Source: Prevotella sp. (GTDB taxonomy: Bacteria; Bacteroidota; Bacteroidia; Bacteroidales; Bacteroidaceae). Taken from it: a DNA stretch of 46,644 nucleotides. Location: NCBI GenBank assembly GCA_017627765.1, contig JAGAGD010000073.1, positions 1-46,644 on the forward strand, written 5' to 3'. Every line of letters starts with the position of its first letter. Within the stretch, counting starts at the first letter, position 1. This document shows, piece by piece, positions 16,557 through 24,743 of the stretch. The notes below the pieces were generated by a model that searched no databases, was not told the DNA's origin, and saw only the letters and a list, made by a program, of their open reading frames with translations. The translations under genes and the position numbers were made by a program.

Positions 16557-18251
16557 ATGAAACACATCATAGCCATACTTCTCGCAACCTGCCTCGCATT
16601 GCCTGCCTTTGCGCAACAGAAAAAGACTACTCCTCAGAAGTCTACGCAGAAAAAAACTGTCACCACCAAGCAGACTACAACTGCAAAGAAGACTGCTGCA
16701 ACTCCACAAAAAAGCAAAACCACACAGCAGAAGGGTAAGACTACGACTCAGAAAGGAAAAAAGACCACAAAGCAAAAGGGCAAGACAAATCAGGCTAAAG
16801 GCAACAACGCTGCAAAATACCAGACAAAGGAGATAAAAGGTTTGCAGTCGCAGAAGTCGCAGGTGCAGAAGAACATTAAGGAGCAGCAACGCAAGTTGCA
16901 GTCTAACAAGGCTGATGTGGCACAACGCTTGAAAAACCTTCTCTCTATCAATGGCGAGATTGACGCAAACAAGAAGGCTATTGCCGACTATCAGGCTGAT
17001 GTTAACAGCATCAACAACAACATAAGCCTGTTGCAGGTTCAGTTGAAAAACCTCGAACAGCAGTTGCAAGAGCGCAAGCAACGCTATGTCAAGTCGGTGC
17101 GCTATGTGGCTAAGCACAGAAAACTGCAAGACCGCCTGATGTTCATATTCAGTGCTAAGAATCTTGCTCAGAGTTATCGCCGTATGCGCTTTGTCAGGGA
17201 ATATGCAGCCTACCAACGCGCACAAGGAGAGATAATCAAGGCAAAGCAAGCCGAGATTGACCAGAAACACGCTCAGTTGGCTGATGCACGCCGACAGAAG
17301 AACAATCTGATAGCCAAAGGGCAAAAGGCTCATGCCGATCTTGTAGTCAAGCAAAACGAGCAGCAAAGCATGGTGAAGTCGTTGCAGCAACAGCAAAAGA
17401 CTATTCAGCAGGTTATAGCAGACCAGCAGAAGAAGCAAGCAGAACTGAACGCACAAATTGACAGGCTTGTTGCTATAGAGGTGGAAAAGGCAAGAAAGCG
17501 TGCTGCAGAAGAAGCCCGCAAGAAGGCAGAAGCAGAAGCCGCAAAGAAGCGTGCTGCTGAGATTGCCCGCAAGAAGGCAGAAGCAGAGAAGGCAGCACGC
17601 GAGGCAGAGCGACGCATTGCAGAGGCTAAGGAGCGAGAGAATGCTGCAAAGAAGCGTGCAGCCGAAGCCGCCAAGCGCAAAGACGAGCAGGCTAAGGCTC
17701 GTGCTCAGCAGGAGGCTCGCGAGGCTGAGGCAGACCGACAGGCAGCAGAGCGCAAGGCTAAGGCTGACTCAGAGAGGCACAAGAAGGAAATGGCTGAGGC
17801 CAAGAAAGCCAACTCGTCGGTTGGAAAGGTTAGCTCTGCCGACCGCCAACTCAACGGAACATTTGAGCATAACAGGGGCAGGCTGCCTATGCCTATAACT
17901 GGTTCGTATAAGATTGTTACTCGCTTCGGACAGTATAACGTTGAAGGACTGAAAGGAGTGAAACTCGAAAACAGAGGAATCAACATTCAGGGAACAAGCG
18001 GATGTCAGGCTCGTGCCATCTTCGACGGTGAGGTTACTGGCGTGTTCAATGCTGCTGGTCAGTGGGGTGTACTTGTAAGACACGGCAGTTACCTGTCGGT
18101 TTATGTCAACCTCCGTTCTGTAAGCGTAAGCAAAGGTCAGAAGGTTTCTACTCGTCAGGTATTAGGCACAGTTGCAGCCGACAACATCCTGCAATTCCAA
18201 CTCCGACGCGAATCCACACTTCTTAATCCTGAAGCATGGCTTGCGAGATAA
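16557..18251 (+). CDS. EnvC-like murein hydrolase activator (degenerate M23/LytM)
   Basis: A 564-residue periplasmic protein. Residues 1-19 are a signal peptide. Residues ~20-90 are a low-complexity K/T/Q-rich linker, ~95-290 and ~300-420 are long coiled coils (many EAARKKAEAE-like heptads), and ~440-564 are an M23/LytM domain. In active M23 enzymes zinc is bound by an H...D pair near the domain start and an HxH near the end. Here the equivalents read NRGINI and LQFQLR, so the metal ligands appear lost. RHGSYLSVYVNL is retained. This matches EnvC/NlpD-type non-catalytic LytM proteins that switch on N-acetylmuramoyl amidases during division. It is the last gene of the dut operon. Confidence 0.87.
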   Translation: MKHIIAILLATCLALPAFAQQKKTTPQKSTQKKTVTTKQTTTAKKTAATPQKSKTTQQKGKTTTQKGKKTTKQKGKTNQAKGNNAAKYQTKEIKGLQSQKSQVQKNIKEQQRKLQSNKADVAQRLKNLLSINGEIDANKKAIADYQADVNSINNNISLLQVQLKNLEQQLQERKQRYVKSVRYVAKHRKLQDRLMFIFSAKNLAQSYRRMRFVREYAAYQRAQGEIIKAKQAEIDQKHAQLADARRQKNNLIAKGQKAHADLVVKQNEQQSMVKSLQQQQKTIQQVIADQQKKQAELNAQIDRLVAIEVEKARKRAAEEARKKAEAEAAKKRAAEIARKKAEAEKAAREAERRIAEAKERENAAKKRAAEAAKRKDEQAKARAQQEAREAEADRQAAERKAKADSERHKKEMAEAKKANSSVGKVSSADRQLNGTFEHNRGRLPMPITGSYKIVTRFGQYNVEGLKGVKLENRGINIQGTSGCQARAIFDGEVTGVFNAAGQWGVLVRHGSYLSVYVNLRSVSVSKGQKVSTRQVLGTVAADNILQFQLRRESTLLNPEAWLAR

Positions 18252-18275
18252 CGATTCGGTTCTTAGCTTTAGCAG

Positions 18276-18362
18276 TGCATAGTTAACGTTAAAGTTAAAG
18301 TTAAGGTTAAAGTTAAAGTTAAGGTTAAAGTTAAAGTTAAAGTTCCCGTTATCGTTAAAGTT
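18276..18362. repeat. Hexamer array 4 (reverse orientation) with GCATAGTT flank
   Basis: About thirteen 6-bp units GTTAAA/GTTAAG/GTTCCC/GTTATC/GTTAAC lie 25-110 bases after the stop at 18251. This is the complement of the units in arrays 1-3. A TGCATAGTT word typical of the second repeat family precedes it. Confidence 0.85.
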
Positions 18363-18391
18363 CTCACAACAACTAAACAACAAAAGTACAG

Positions 18392-19291
18392 ATGGATGGA
18401 AAAGAGAATAACATAATGGATTTAGCAAAGAACTCTCCTCACAGTGTTGACATAACAATAGACTATTGTGATGAGGATGTCTTGATGATTGACAGCGTTA
18501 AGATGCTGGCAGAGCCAACTCCTACGCGGTTGCAGATGAATATGGTTTCATTCTGCTACAAAGGCAAGGTGCAGTTTGAACTGAACGGCAAACCGCTTCT
18601 ATTTGGCGAGAATCAGATGCTGCTCTGTCCTTCTAACGTCTCGTTCTCCAATTTCATGATGAGTCCCGACTTTGAGTTTAAAGCCATTTTTGTAACCAAC
18701 CGCATCTTGCAGAGTTTTCTGAGGGAGAAAATGAACATCTGGACCGAACTGCTCTACATACACAAGATGCACGTCATTACTATCAACCCCGACGAAATAA
18801 GTTTCCTTGGCAGATTCTATGAACTGCTCGGCATGTGCATCTCCGACAACAAAGACAATATATACAAAGTGGAAATTGTGCAGTCGCTGTTACGAGCTGC
18901 TTTCTTAGGAATGTGCGGAATGCTGAAGTCGCTGCTGCCAGAGAAGCCTGCCGACAAGACGAATGCAAGACAAACCGAAAACCTTTTCAGACAGTTTCTC
19001 GAACTGCTGAATACCAGCCACGTCAAGCACCGACCCGTAGAATACTACGCAAGCGAACTATGCATCAGTCCGAAATACCTCTCCGTAATCTGCAAGAACA
19101 ATTCGGGAAAGACTGCCAACGAGTGGATTCGCGAACATGTGCTTGAGGACATACGCTACTATCTGCGCAACACCGACTACAGCATTAAGGAGATTTGCAA
19201 CCAACTCGGATTTCCTAATCCTTCCTTCTTCGGCAAATACGTGAAAGAACATTTCGGAGTGACTCCTGCTCAGTTCAGAAGAGGTGCCTGA
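18392..19291 (+). CDS. AraC-family transcriptional regulator
   Basis: A 299-residue DNA-binding regulator. The N-terminal ~170 residues resemble a cupin-like sensing domain (MNMVSFCYKGKVQFELNGKP, FGENQMLLCPSNVSF). The C-terminal ~100 residues contain the two helix-turn-helix units of AraC/XylS: ASELCISPKYLSVICKNNSG and IKEICNQLGFPNPSFFGKYV, followed by HFGVTPAQFRRG. An internal ATG at 18416 (MDLAKNSPHS) is an alternative start. It precedes a thioesterase and an MFS transporter on the same strand; control of one or both is plausible but unproven. Confidence 0.9.
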   Translation: MDGKENNIMDLAKNSPHSVDITIDYCDEDVLMIDSVKMLAEPTPTRLQMNMVSFCYKGKVQFELNGKPLLFGENQMLLCPSNVSFSNFMMSPDFEFKAIFVTNRILQSFLREKMNIWTELLYIHKMHVITINPDEISFLGRFYELLGMCISDNKDNIYKVEIVQSLLRAAFLGMCGMLKSLLPEKPADKTNARQTENLFRQFLELLNTSHVKHRPVEYYASELCISPKYLSVICKNNSGKTANEWIREHVLEDIRYYLRNTDYSIKEICNQLGFPNPSFFGKYVKEHFGVTPAQFRRGA

Positions 19292-19445
19292 AATGTGCCA
19301 AGTGCAATCTGAAATAAGCCTAAAAATCTTTTAAGTTTATTTCTGCCTACCATAAATAATTGATATTTTTTTGTACTTTTGCAACCGAAAAATAAGAAAA
19401 GCGGTCTTGTTTTTCTTCAAATAAGTACAGGTAATCCTAAAGAAT

Positions 19446-19817
19446 ATGATTGAGATAGGAATGAAACATACGAGCCGACTGACCGTAAGCGAGAGCGTTA
19501 CGGCTGTCAGGATTGGCTCTGGCGACATGGCTGTTCTTGCCACTCCTGCCATGCTTTCACTGATGGAAAATGCGGCGATGATGGCTGTCGGTGGCGAGCT
19601 GGAGGAAGGACAGACAACCGTAGGCGGACACATCTCGTCGTCTCACCTGAGACCTTCAAAGATTGGCGACACCGTTGAAGCCACTGCTGAGGTAACAGCC
19701 GTAGACGGAAAGAAGATTGAATTCAAGGTTTCTGCCTACTGCGGCGAAACTCTCTTGGGCGAAGGCACTCACCTGCGCTTCGTCGTCGACAGAGAGAAGT
19801 TTCTCAGCCGACTCTGA
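19446..19817 (+). CDS. Hot-dog fold thioesterase (FlK-like)
   Basis: A 123-residue protein, probably hydrolysing a small acyl-CoA. The sequence fits the FlK-like thioesterase family: MIEIGMKHTSRLTVSESVTA, the central helix AMLSLMENAAMM with its acidic residue, VGGHISSSHLRPSKIGDTVE, then a long sheet ending GEGTHLRFVVDREKF. In FlK the catalytic set is Thr, Glu and His; equivalent Glu (LMENA) and His (GGHISS) are present. A TACTTTTG -7-like box at 19374-19381 suggests its own promoter. The substrate is unknown. Confidence 0.85.
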   Translation: MIEIGMKHTSRLTVSESVTAVRIGSGDMAVLATPAMLSLMENAAMMAVGGELEEGQTTVGGHISSSHLRPSKIGDTVEATAEVTAVDGKKIEFKVSAYCGETLLGEGTHLRFVVDREKFLSRL

Positions 19818-20015
19818 TTCCGTCTGCCGCTCTCTGCTGAAAACCGCCTGTTCTCATTCGTGAAGAATAAGACAAAGACCGCCATACAAAAATACACACA
19901 AAGGACAACAACGCCATTATAACGAGTTTTGAGACTGAACGCCAGCCTCATGTAAGTCCAGTTATGAACAAAATGGCACTTTTTTCAATATCGTTCATAA
20001 CAAAAGTAATCTGAA

Positions 20016-21191
20016 ATGAAAACAGTTTCGCGCCGAGTGACATCGACTATACTCTCCATGTCGCTCCTTACGGTGATGGCAGGTGCAGCCATTGCGCCTG
20101 CTCTGGGTATCATCAGAGAGCATTTTGCCTCTTCTCCTCACTTGCTGGTACAACTCATAGTCAGCATTCCAGCATTGTTCATCATTCTCACCAACATCTT
20201 TTTCCTGCAAATAAGCCGCCGCTTGCGCACGCGCTCCATTGCTATCGTCGGGCTGCTGCTCTATGTTGTGAGCGGGGCGGGATGTTTCTTTGCCAGCAAC
20301 ATATATGCCATTCTTGCCCTCCGCGCCCTGCTCGGCATCAGCGTCGGACTGGTAATGCCTCTGTCTACAGGTCTGCTGGCTTACTATTTTCCTCCCGAAG
20401 AACAGGCAAGGCTGATGGGGCTCTCTGCGGCAATGAACCAGATGGGTGGTGTCATAGCCACGCTGCTGGCAGGACTGCTTGCCACGATAGAGTGGCGCTA
20501 TGCCTTTCTTGTCTATCTCTCAGGGCTGATAGCGTTGCTTATGGTTGTTGCATGGCTGCCCGACGAGCAACTGGGGTCGGAAAACAAACGGGGAAAAGCA
20601 TTCGAGCCGCGCCAGTTGCTCAAGTTCCATCCCTCGGTCTTGGGAATGTTTCTGCTAATGATGATATTCTTCATCTTCCCGACCAACTTTGCAATAGTGG
20701 CAGAGCAACAGGCTGGACTCGGCACAACCGCCATAACACTCGTCATGGTTGGGCTCGACGCTGTAGCCTTCTTCGTTGGTCTTGTGTTCGGCAACATGAT
20801 GCACCCCTTCCGCGTTCAGATGAAATATTTTGCTCCCCTGTTTTTCCTTGCGGGCTATCTCTGCTACACGTTTGCAAGCGGAGCTGTGCTGATAGTCTCA
20901 GGCTCAGCGTTCATAGGCATAGCCAATGGCGTGGGAGTGCCCTATTTCAACACCATAGCCTCGATAAAGGGAGGAAGAAACTCTGCCACCACCGTCATGC
21001 CGCTGCTTTCTGCCGCGCTCTATCTCGGACAGTTCCTGTCGCCTCTTGTCGTAATGCCAGCGTCGCGCTTGCTGTTTGGCGAGACCGACATAGTGGGTCC
21101 TTACAAGGTGGGCATAGTCATTTGCATCGTGTTCTTCTTTCAGGTCTGGTCTACTCGCCACTTCCAAAGCCTGCCCCCAGAGAAACAATAA
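20016..21191 (+). CDS. MFS transporter (multidrug-efflux type)
   Basis: A 391-residue inner-membrane protein with about 12 hydrophobic helices, the expected size of a major facilitator superfamily antiporter. The loop 2-3 region reads LQISRRLRTRSIAIVG, a variant of the MFS motif A (basic residues after helix 2). ALRALLGISVGLVMPLSTGL fits helix 4. It resembles the DHA1 drug:proton antiporters, but the substrate cannot be read from sequence. A strong terminator follows at 21279-21314. Confidence 0.88.
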   Translation: MKTVSRRVTSTILSMSLLTVMAGAAIAPALGIIREHFASSPHLLVQLIVSIPALFIILTNIFFLQISRRLRTRSIAIVGLLLYVVSGAGCFFASNIYAILALRALLGISVGLVMPLSTGLLAYYFPPEEQARLMGLSAAMNQMGGVIATLLAGLLATIEWRYAFLVYLSGLIALLMVVAWLPDEQLGSENKRGKAFEPRQLLKFHPSVLGMFLLMMIFFIFPTNFAIVAEQQAGLGTTAITLVMVGLDAVAFFVGLVFGNMMHPFRVQMKYFAPLFFLAGYLCYTFASGAVLIVSGSAFIGIANGVGVPYFNTIASIKGGRNSATTVMPLLSAALYLGQFLSPLVVMPASRLLFGETDIVGPYKVGIVICIVFFFQVWSTRHFQSLPPEKQ

Positions 21192-21278
21192 CTTATCGAA
21201 AGAAATAGAAATCACAGAACAGAGCGAGGCATAACGGCAATGCGCAAGCAACGCCTCCCCCGACTTCCGTTTTCATCA

Positions 21279-21314
21279 AAAACTGCTTTCAGTCTGAAAG
21301 CAGTTTTCTTTTTT
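21279..21314 (+). terminator. Intrinsic terminator of the MFS gene
   Basis: AAAACTGCTTTCAG (21279-21292) and its exact reverse complement (21294-21307), followed by CTTTTTT. In the second copy of the inverted element (near 32750) the equivalent stem is degenerate. Confidence 0.85.
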
Positions 21315-21813
21315 ATGCCTTTGATATGAGAAAAAACTGCAATATTCAGAGCCGAGTTGGGTAAAAAATTGATTAACTAACCACGCCCATAACTTAAAAA
21401 TTTTGGACTTAGAAAAACGAAGTTGCAAAATATGCGAGTATTTGGCGGTTTCTTGCTCTTTTTAGTAAATCACTTAATATCAAGACATTATACGTTTCGC
21501 CCCGTGATTCATAAGTGTTAAAAAAGTCAAAGGGCACCTTTCGCAGTGTGAAAGGGCACCTTTGGCACTGCAATATGCCACATATCGCAGTGCGATATGC
21601 CACGTTTCGCATCGCGAAAGGACACCTTTCACTTTTTCGTTCCGCACACTTGTTTACATAGTTTAAGCCTATTGATTAACTATTAAACGCTTTTTAGCAT
21701 TCAGCCTCGTGCCAAACGGAAAATCTTTCTCTAGAATTAAAATTCCGTTTGTCAAGATTTTTTACTTTTTTCGTCAAGAAATCGAACCGATTTTGGAAGT
21801 TACAGTTTGTAAG
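21281..21813. repeat. Long dispersed non-coding element, copy A
   Basis: About 533 bases with no gene are closely similar, in reverse complement, to 32238-32763. Blocks such as GGGTAAAAAATTGATTAACT, CACGCCCATAACTTAAAAAT and TAGAATTAAAATTCCGTTTG are identical in both. The centre (21528-21637) holds five tandem 22-bp units. No open reading frame of note lies on either strand. It lies between the MFS gene and the triplicated family. Confidence 0.9.
21528..21637. repeat. Five tandem 22-bp palindrome-bearing units (copy A)
   Basis: Units start at 21528, 21550, 21572, 21594 and 21616 with no gaps. Each begins with two 5-6-bp arms around a 3-base spacer (AAAGG-GCA-CCTTT, ATATG-CCA-CATAT, GAAAGG-ACA-CCTTTC), followed by a GCAGTGC-like tail. 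There are no unique spacers, so it is not a CRISPR array. Confidence 0.9.
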
Positions 21814-21897
21814 TTTGTAAGCAGACGAGCAACTTAAATAAAAAAATGTTGAGCCTATTTAACAGAAAAAACACACATACTTATGTAACAAAATATG

Positions 21898-21905
21898 TAT
21901 TTTTG
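21898..21905 (+). promoter_or_regulatory. Possible -7 box upstream of the triplicated family
   Basis: TATTTTTG matches TAnnTTTG about 80 bases before the start at 21985, but no clear TTTG lies at the expected -33 position. Confidence 0.35.
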
Positions 21906-21980
21906 CGTCATTGATAGTAAGTGAGGCTCAAAAGGGCTGAGCTGAAAGGGAAAATATAAACTAAAAACTTAAACAAAAAA

Positions 21981-22101
21981 GACGATGAGAAGACTGAAAA
22001 GCATCTTTATTGTGGCTGTCATGCTGATTGCGGCACAAAACATTATGGCACAAAAGGCTCTGAAAATGATGGAGAAAATTGCAAAAATGCCTAAAGTTGA
22101 A
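21981..22101 (+). repeat. First of three near-identical 5' blocks (also 22707-22827 and 23433-23553)
   Basis: A ~121-base block (GACGATGAGAAGACTGAAAA and onward) covers 4 bases of leader plus 39 codons. It is almost identical at three positions exactly 726 bases apart. The third gene diverges right after it. Confidence 0.9.
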
Positions 22102-22689
22102 TATGACAGCACGAACCTTGACAACAAAAACTTACAAAATGTCAGTATCGAAGACATACCACTCCGAAAAGGCATGAGCAAGCAGGAGTTTATTGACCTG
22201 CTCATAGAAAACAGTAACGAAATGTCGACGGATGATCCTGAATTTAACCAAGAAGAGTACGTAAGGGGTATTCAGGGGATGAGCGACGAGGACTTTCAGC
22301 AGACACTGGATTTCATGGTGGACGCTATAGAGCCTATTTTAGACATGCAAAAGGGGATAGAATACCAAATGCTGTTAGACCTTTCGGCTTGCAGCGAAAA
22401 GGACAGGGCTAAGATAAAAAAGAAGATAATGAGTCTAACGAAGAATGGGTTTAGTTCACTTGACAGCTATGCAAGCGACGAGGAAAAGATAACAGCTATA
22501 GGACGAGGCGAAGATAATGTCTTTGATGAAATTATTTTTCTAACAGAAGACAATGCCACTTCAAGCCTATATTATGCTTCTGGCAAAATAGACTTCACCA
22601 CCCTTACAGAGTACTTCATGAGTAAATCAAGATATGAAGATATCGAGATTGAAGATATCGAGGTAGGGGATAGTGAAGAGGAATACTAA
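21985..22689 (+). CDS. Exported DUF4252-like protein, tandem paralogue 1
   Basis: A 234-residue protein with a signal peptide (MRRLKSIFIVAVMLIAAQNI, cleavage near MAQ). The mature part (KALKMMEKIAKMPKVEYDST; LLDLSACSEKDRAKIKKKIM; NGFSSLDSYASDEEKITAIG; SSLYYASGKIDFTTLTEYF) has the length pattern and alternating strands of DUF4252-type proteins, but more divergent than those at 25713 and 26224, so the family call is tentative. It ends in acidic residues (DIEVGDSEEEY). Paralogue 2 starts 21 bases after the stop. Together with the following genes it probably forms an operon. Confidence 0.75.
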   Translation: MRRLKSIFIVAVMLIAAQNIMAQKALKMMEKIAKMPKVEYDSTNLDNKNLQNVSIEDIPLRKGMSKQEFIDLLIENSNEMSTDDPEFNQEEYVRGIQGMSDEDFQQTLDFMVDAIEPILDMQKGIEYQMLLDLSACSEKDRAKIKKKIMSLTKNGFSSLDSYASDEEKITAIGRGEDNVFDEIIFLTEDNATSSLYYASGKIDFTTLTEYFMSKSRYEDIEIEDIEVGDSEEEY

Positions 22690-22710
22690 AAATAAAAAAA
22701 AGAGAAGACG

Positions 22711-23415
22711 ATGAGAAGACTGAAAAGCATCTTTATTGTGGCTGCTATGCTGATTGCGGCACAAAACATTATGGCACAAAAGGCTCTGAAAATGATGGAG
22801 AAAATTGCAAAAATGCCTAAAGTTGAATATGCCAGCATGGACATTGACTATAGAAACAAACAAAATGTCAGTGCCGAAGACATTCCATATCGAAAGGATA
22901 TGACCAAGCAGGAGTTTATTGACGTATTCACAGAAAGCGGAGACAATATGTCGACGGTTATTCCTGGATTTAACCTAGAGGAGTTCGTAAGTAGTGTTCA
23001 GGAGATGAGCGATGAGGACTTTAGGGAGATGCTGGATTTCATGGTGGACGCTATAGAGCCTATTTTAGACATGCAAAAGGGGATAGAATACCAAATGCTG
23101 TTAGACCTTTCGGCTTGCAGCGAAAAGGACAGGACTAAGATAAAAAAGAAGATAATGAGTCTGACGAAGAATGGGTTTAGTTCACTTGACAGCTATGCAA
23201 GCGACGAGGAAAAGATAACAGCTATAGGACGAGGCGAAGATGACGTTTTTGATGAAATTATTTTTCTAACAGAAGACAATGCCACTTCAAGCCTATATTA
23301 TGCTTCTGGCAAAATAGATTTAAAAAGCCTTACAGAGTACTTCATGAGTAAATCAAGATATGAAGATATCGAGATTGAAGATATCGAGGTAGGGGATAGT
23401 GAAGAGGAATACTAA
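22711..23415 (+). CDS. Exported DUF4252-like protein, tandem paralogue 2
   Basis: A 234-residue protein whose N-terminal ~39 and C-terminal ~130 residues are nearly identical to those of paralogue 1. The stretch from about residue 40 to 105 differs (YASMDIDYRNKQNVSAEDI; VFTESGDNMSTVIPGFNLEE), and its substitutions change residues at many positions. This mosaic indicates recent duplication plus either diversifying selection or gene conversion at both ends. A signal peptide is present; function is unknown. Confidence 0.75.
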   Translation: MRRLKSIFIVAAMLIAAQNIMAQKALKMMEKIAKMPKVEYASMDIDYRNKQNVSAEDIPYRKDMTKQEFIDVFTESGDNMSTVIPGFNLEEFVSSVQEMSDEDFREMLDFMVDAIEPILDMQKGIEYQMLLDLSACSEKDRTKIKKKIMSLTKNGFSSLDSYASDEEKITAIGRGEDDVFDEIIFLTEDNATSSLYYASGKIDLKSLTEYFMSKSRYEDIEIEDIEVGDSEEEY

Positions 23416-23436
23416 AAATTAAAAAAAGAGAAGACG

Positions 23437-24159
23437 ATGAGAAGACTGAAAAGCATCTTTATTGTGGCTGCTATGCTGATTGCAGCACAAAACATTATGG
23501 CACAAAAGGCTCTGAAAATGATGGAGAAAATTGCAAAAATGCCTAAAGTTGAGCAAGGCTTCATAATTTTTAATGGCGCAAACGAGGAACAAGATTTCAA
23601 TGATAATCCTTTCAAAGCAGACATGAAAAGGGAGGAAGTTATCAGTGTCATGAATGATGCATTTGACAAAATATTGCCAGGCGACACTATTACGAAAAAA
23701 GAACTGGCAAATTTCATCAATAATGCTAGTAATGAGGAATTTGAAGAGGTTCAGGCATATATCGGTGGAATTGTAGCACCTATGTTCGACATATTCTGCA
23801 ACATTGACAAGATTCACATAATTGAACTTACGGGGTGTGATGACAAAATAAAGAATAAGGCAAAAAATATGTTCCACAAGCTTACATCAAAGGGCTATCA
23901 CTATGTTGAGAAGATAGAGGGAATTGAAGACCATGACATTATTGAAAGAACTGAAAAGCAAAAGATAAAAGAACTGGTGTTCTTGACTGACAGCGACAAC
24001 GAGATGAATATTATCTACGCGTCAGGCGATATGGACTTCGGCGATATGGAGCATTATATAAAAGAGGTATTGGATATGGCTGCGCAAACTGAAAAAGTTG
24101 ATTACCCTATAACGATTGACATGAGCGATGAAGATGATGAAGAATCACCAATATTATAA
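23437..24159 (+). CDS. Exported DUF4252-like protein, tandem paralogue 3
   Basis: A 240-residue protein. Residues 1-39 are identical in type to paralogues 1 and 2, including the signal peptide. The rest is only distantly related (VEQGFIIFNGANEEQDFND; IELTGCDDKIKNKAKNMFHK; ELVFLTDSDNEMNIIYASGD), while keeping the same spacing of motifs, such as YASGDMDF versus YASGKIDF. The abrupt switch suggests that only the 5' block was homogenised with its neighbours. It ends with an acidic tail (DMSDEDDEESPIL). Function is unknown. Confidence 0.72.
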   Translation: MRRLKSIFIVAAMLIAAQNIMAQKALKMMEKIAKMPKVEQGFIIFNGANEEQDFNDNPFKADMKREEVISVMNDAFDKILPGDTITKKELANFINNASNEEFEEVQAYIGGIVAPMFDIFCNIDKIHIIELTGCDDKIKNKAKNMFHKLTSKGYHYVEKIEGIEDHDIIERTEKQKIKELVFLTDSDNEMNIIYASGDMDFGDMEHYIKEVLDMAAQTEKVDYPITIDMSDEDDEESPIL

Positions 24160-24177
24160 CCAAAAATATAACAATAT

Positions 24178-24702
24178 ATGAAAAAGTTTCTACTAATAGC
24201 TGTAGCACTGATGGTTACTGTATGCGCGAATGCTCAAGTAAAGGGCGGCACGTACAAGAGCAAGCTGTATCTGGAAGGAGAGATAAGTACAGGCACACGC
24301 TATAAGGGTCTGCAACAGGCGGTGAATGGGGCTATAGACTTAGGACTGATGTCTAAGAAAATATATCCGTACATACGATACGAAAGCAGCCTGATGCTCT
24401 ATAAGCACGACGGGCAAAAGACCTACGGCAACACTTACAATCTGGGCGGAGGCTTTGGCATAGTTTTATCTGATGTAACATTCCCTGTTAATAATGCCCA
24501 AAGGAGGACTACAAGTGAATTTACGATGAACCTGACTTCGAGTATTGGCGGCCACGACTATAAGAACACTTCGCTGTATGCAGGATTTCGCATTCGTACT
24601 CAAGGCTGTTTCGTTGGCCTGGGCTATCGGCACATGCGCTCACGCCACACTCCTATACACGACTATCGTGGATTTATCGTAAACATAGGTCTGACTCTAT
24701 AG
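24178..24702 (+). CDS. Small outer-membrane beta-barrel-like protein
   Basis: A 174-residue protein with a signal peptide (MKKFLLIAVALMVTVCANAQ). The mature part is made of alternating polar and hydrophobic strands (KLYLEGEISTGTRYKG, YNLGGGFGIVLSD, SLYAGFRIRTQGCFVGLGYR) and ends GFIVNIGLTL, with a terminal hydrophobic pattern typical of barrel proteins. An 8-stranded outer-membrane barrel is inferred. It begins 18 bases after paralogue 3 and 41 bases before the ECF sigma gene. Confidence 0.65.
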   Translation: MKKFLLIAVALMVTVCANAQVKGGTYKSKLYLEGEISTGTRYKGLQQAVNGAIDLGLMSKKIYPYIRYESSLMLYKHDGQKTYGNTYNLGGGFGIVLSDVTFPVNNAQRRTTSEFTMNLTSSIGGHDYKNTSLYAGFRIRTQGCFVGLGYRHMRSRHTPIHDYRGFIVNIGLTL

Positions 24703-24712
24703 ACGAGGCTAA

Positions 24713-24741
24713 CTGGATTAAAGATTAAAGAATAAGGATTA
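24713..24741. repeat. TTAATCC-type short repeat before the sigma-factor gene
   Basis: GGATTAAAGATTAAAG and AATAAGGATTAAG are the complement of the TTAATCTTTAATCC units found near 1.28 and 12.2 kb. They lie directly upstream of the ATG at 24744. Confidence 0.6.
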
Positions 24742-24743
24742 AG

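Noticed and set aside
16464-17456. 330-codon open frame opposite the EnvC-like gene
   Set aside because: Leu/Ser-rich shadow of the K/Q/A-rich coiled coil; no start context or motif.
20282-21208. 308-codon frame within the MFS gene
   Set aside because: Shifted reading of a clear 12-helix transporter; composition rich in Cys, His and Arg.
21528-21637. Possible CRISPR array
   Set aside because: Five 22-bp units are contiguous with no unique spacers, and no cas genes are present.
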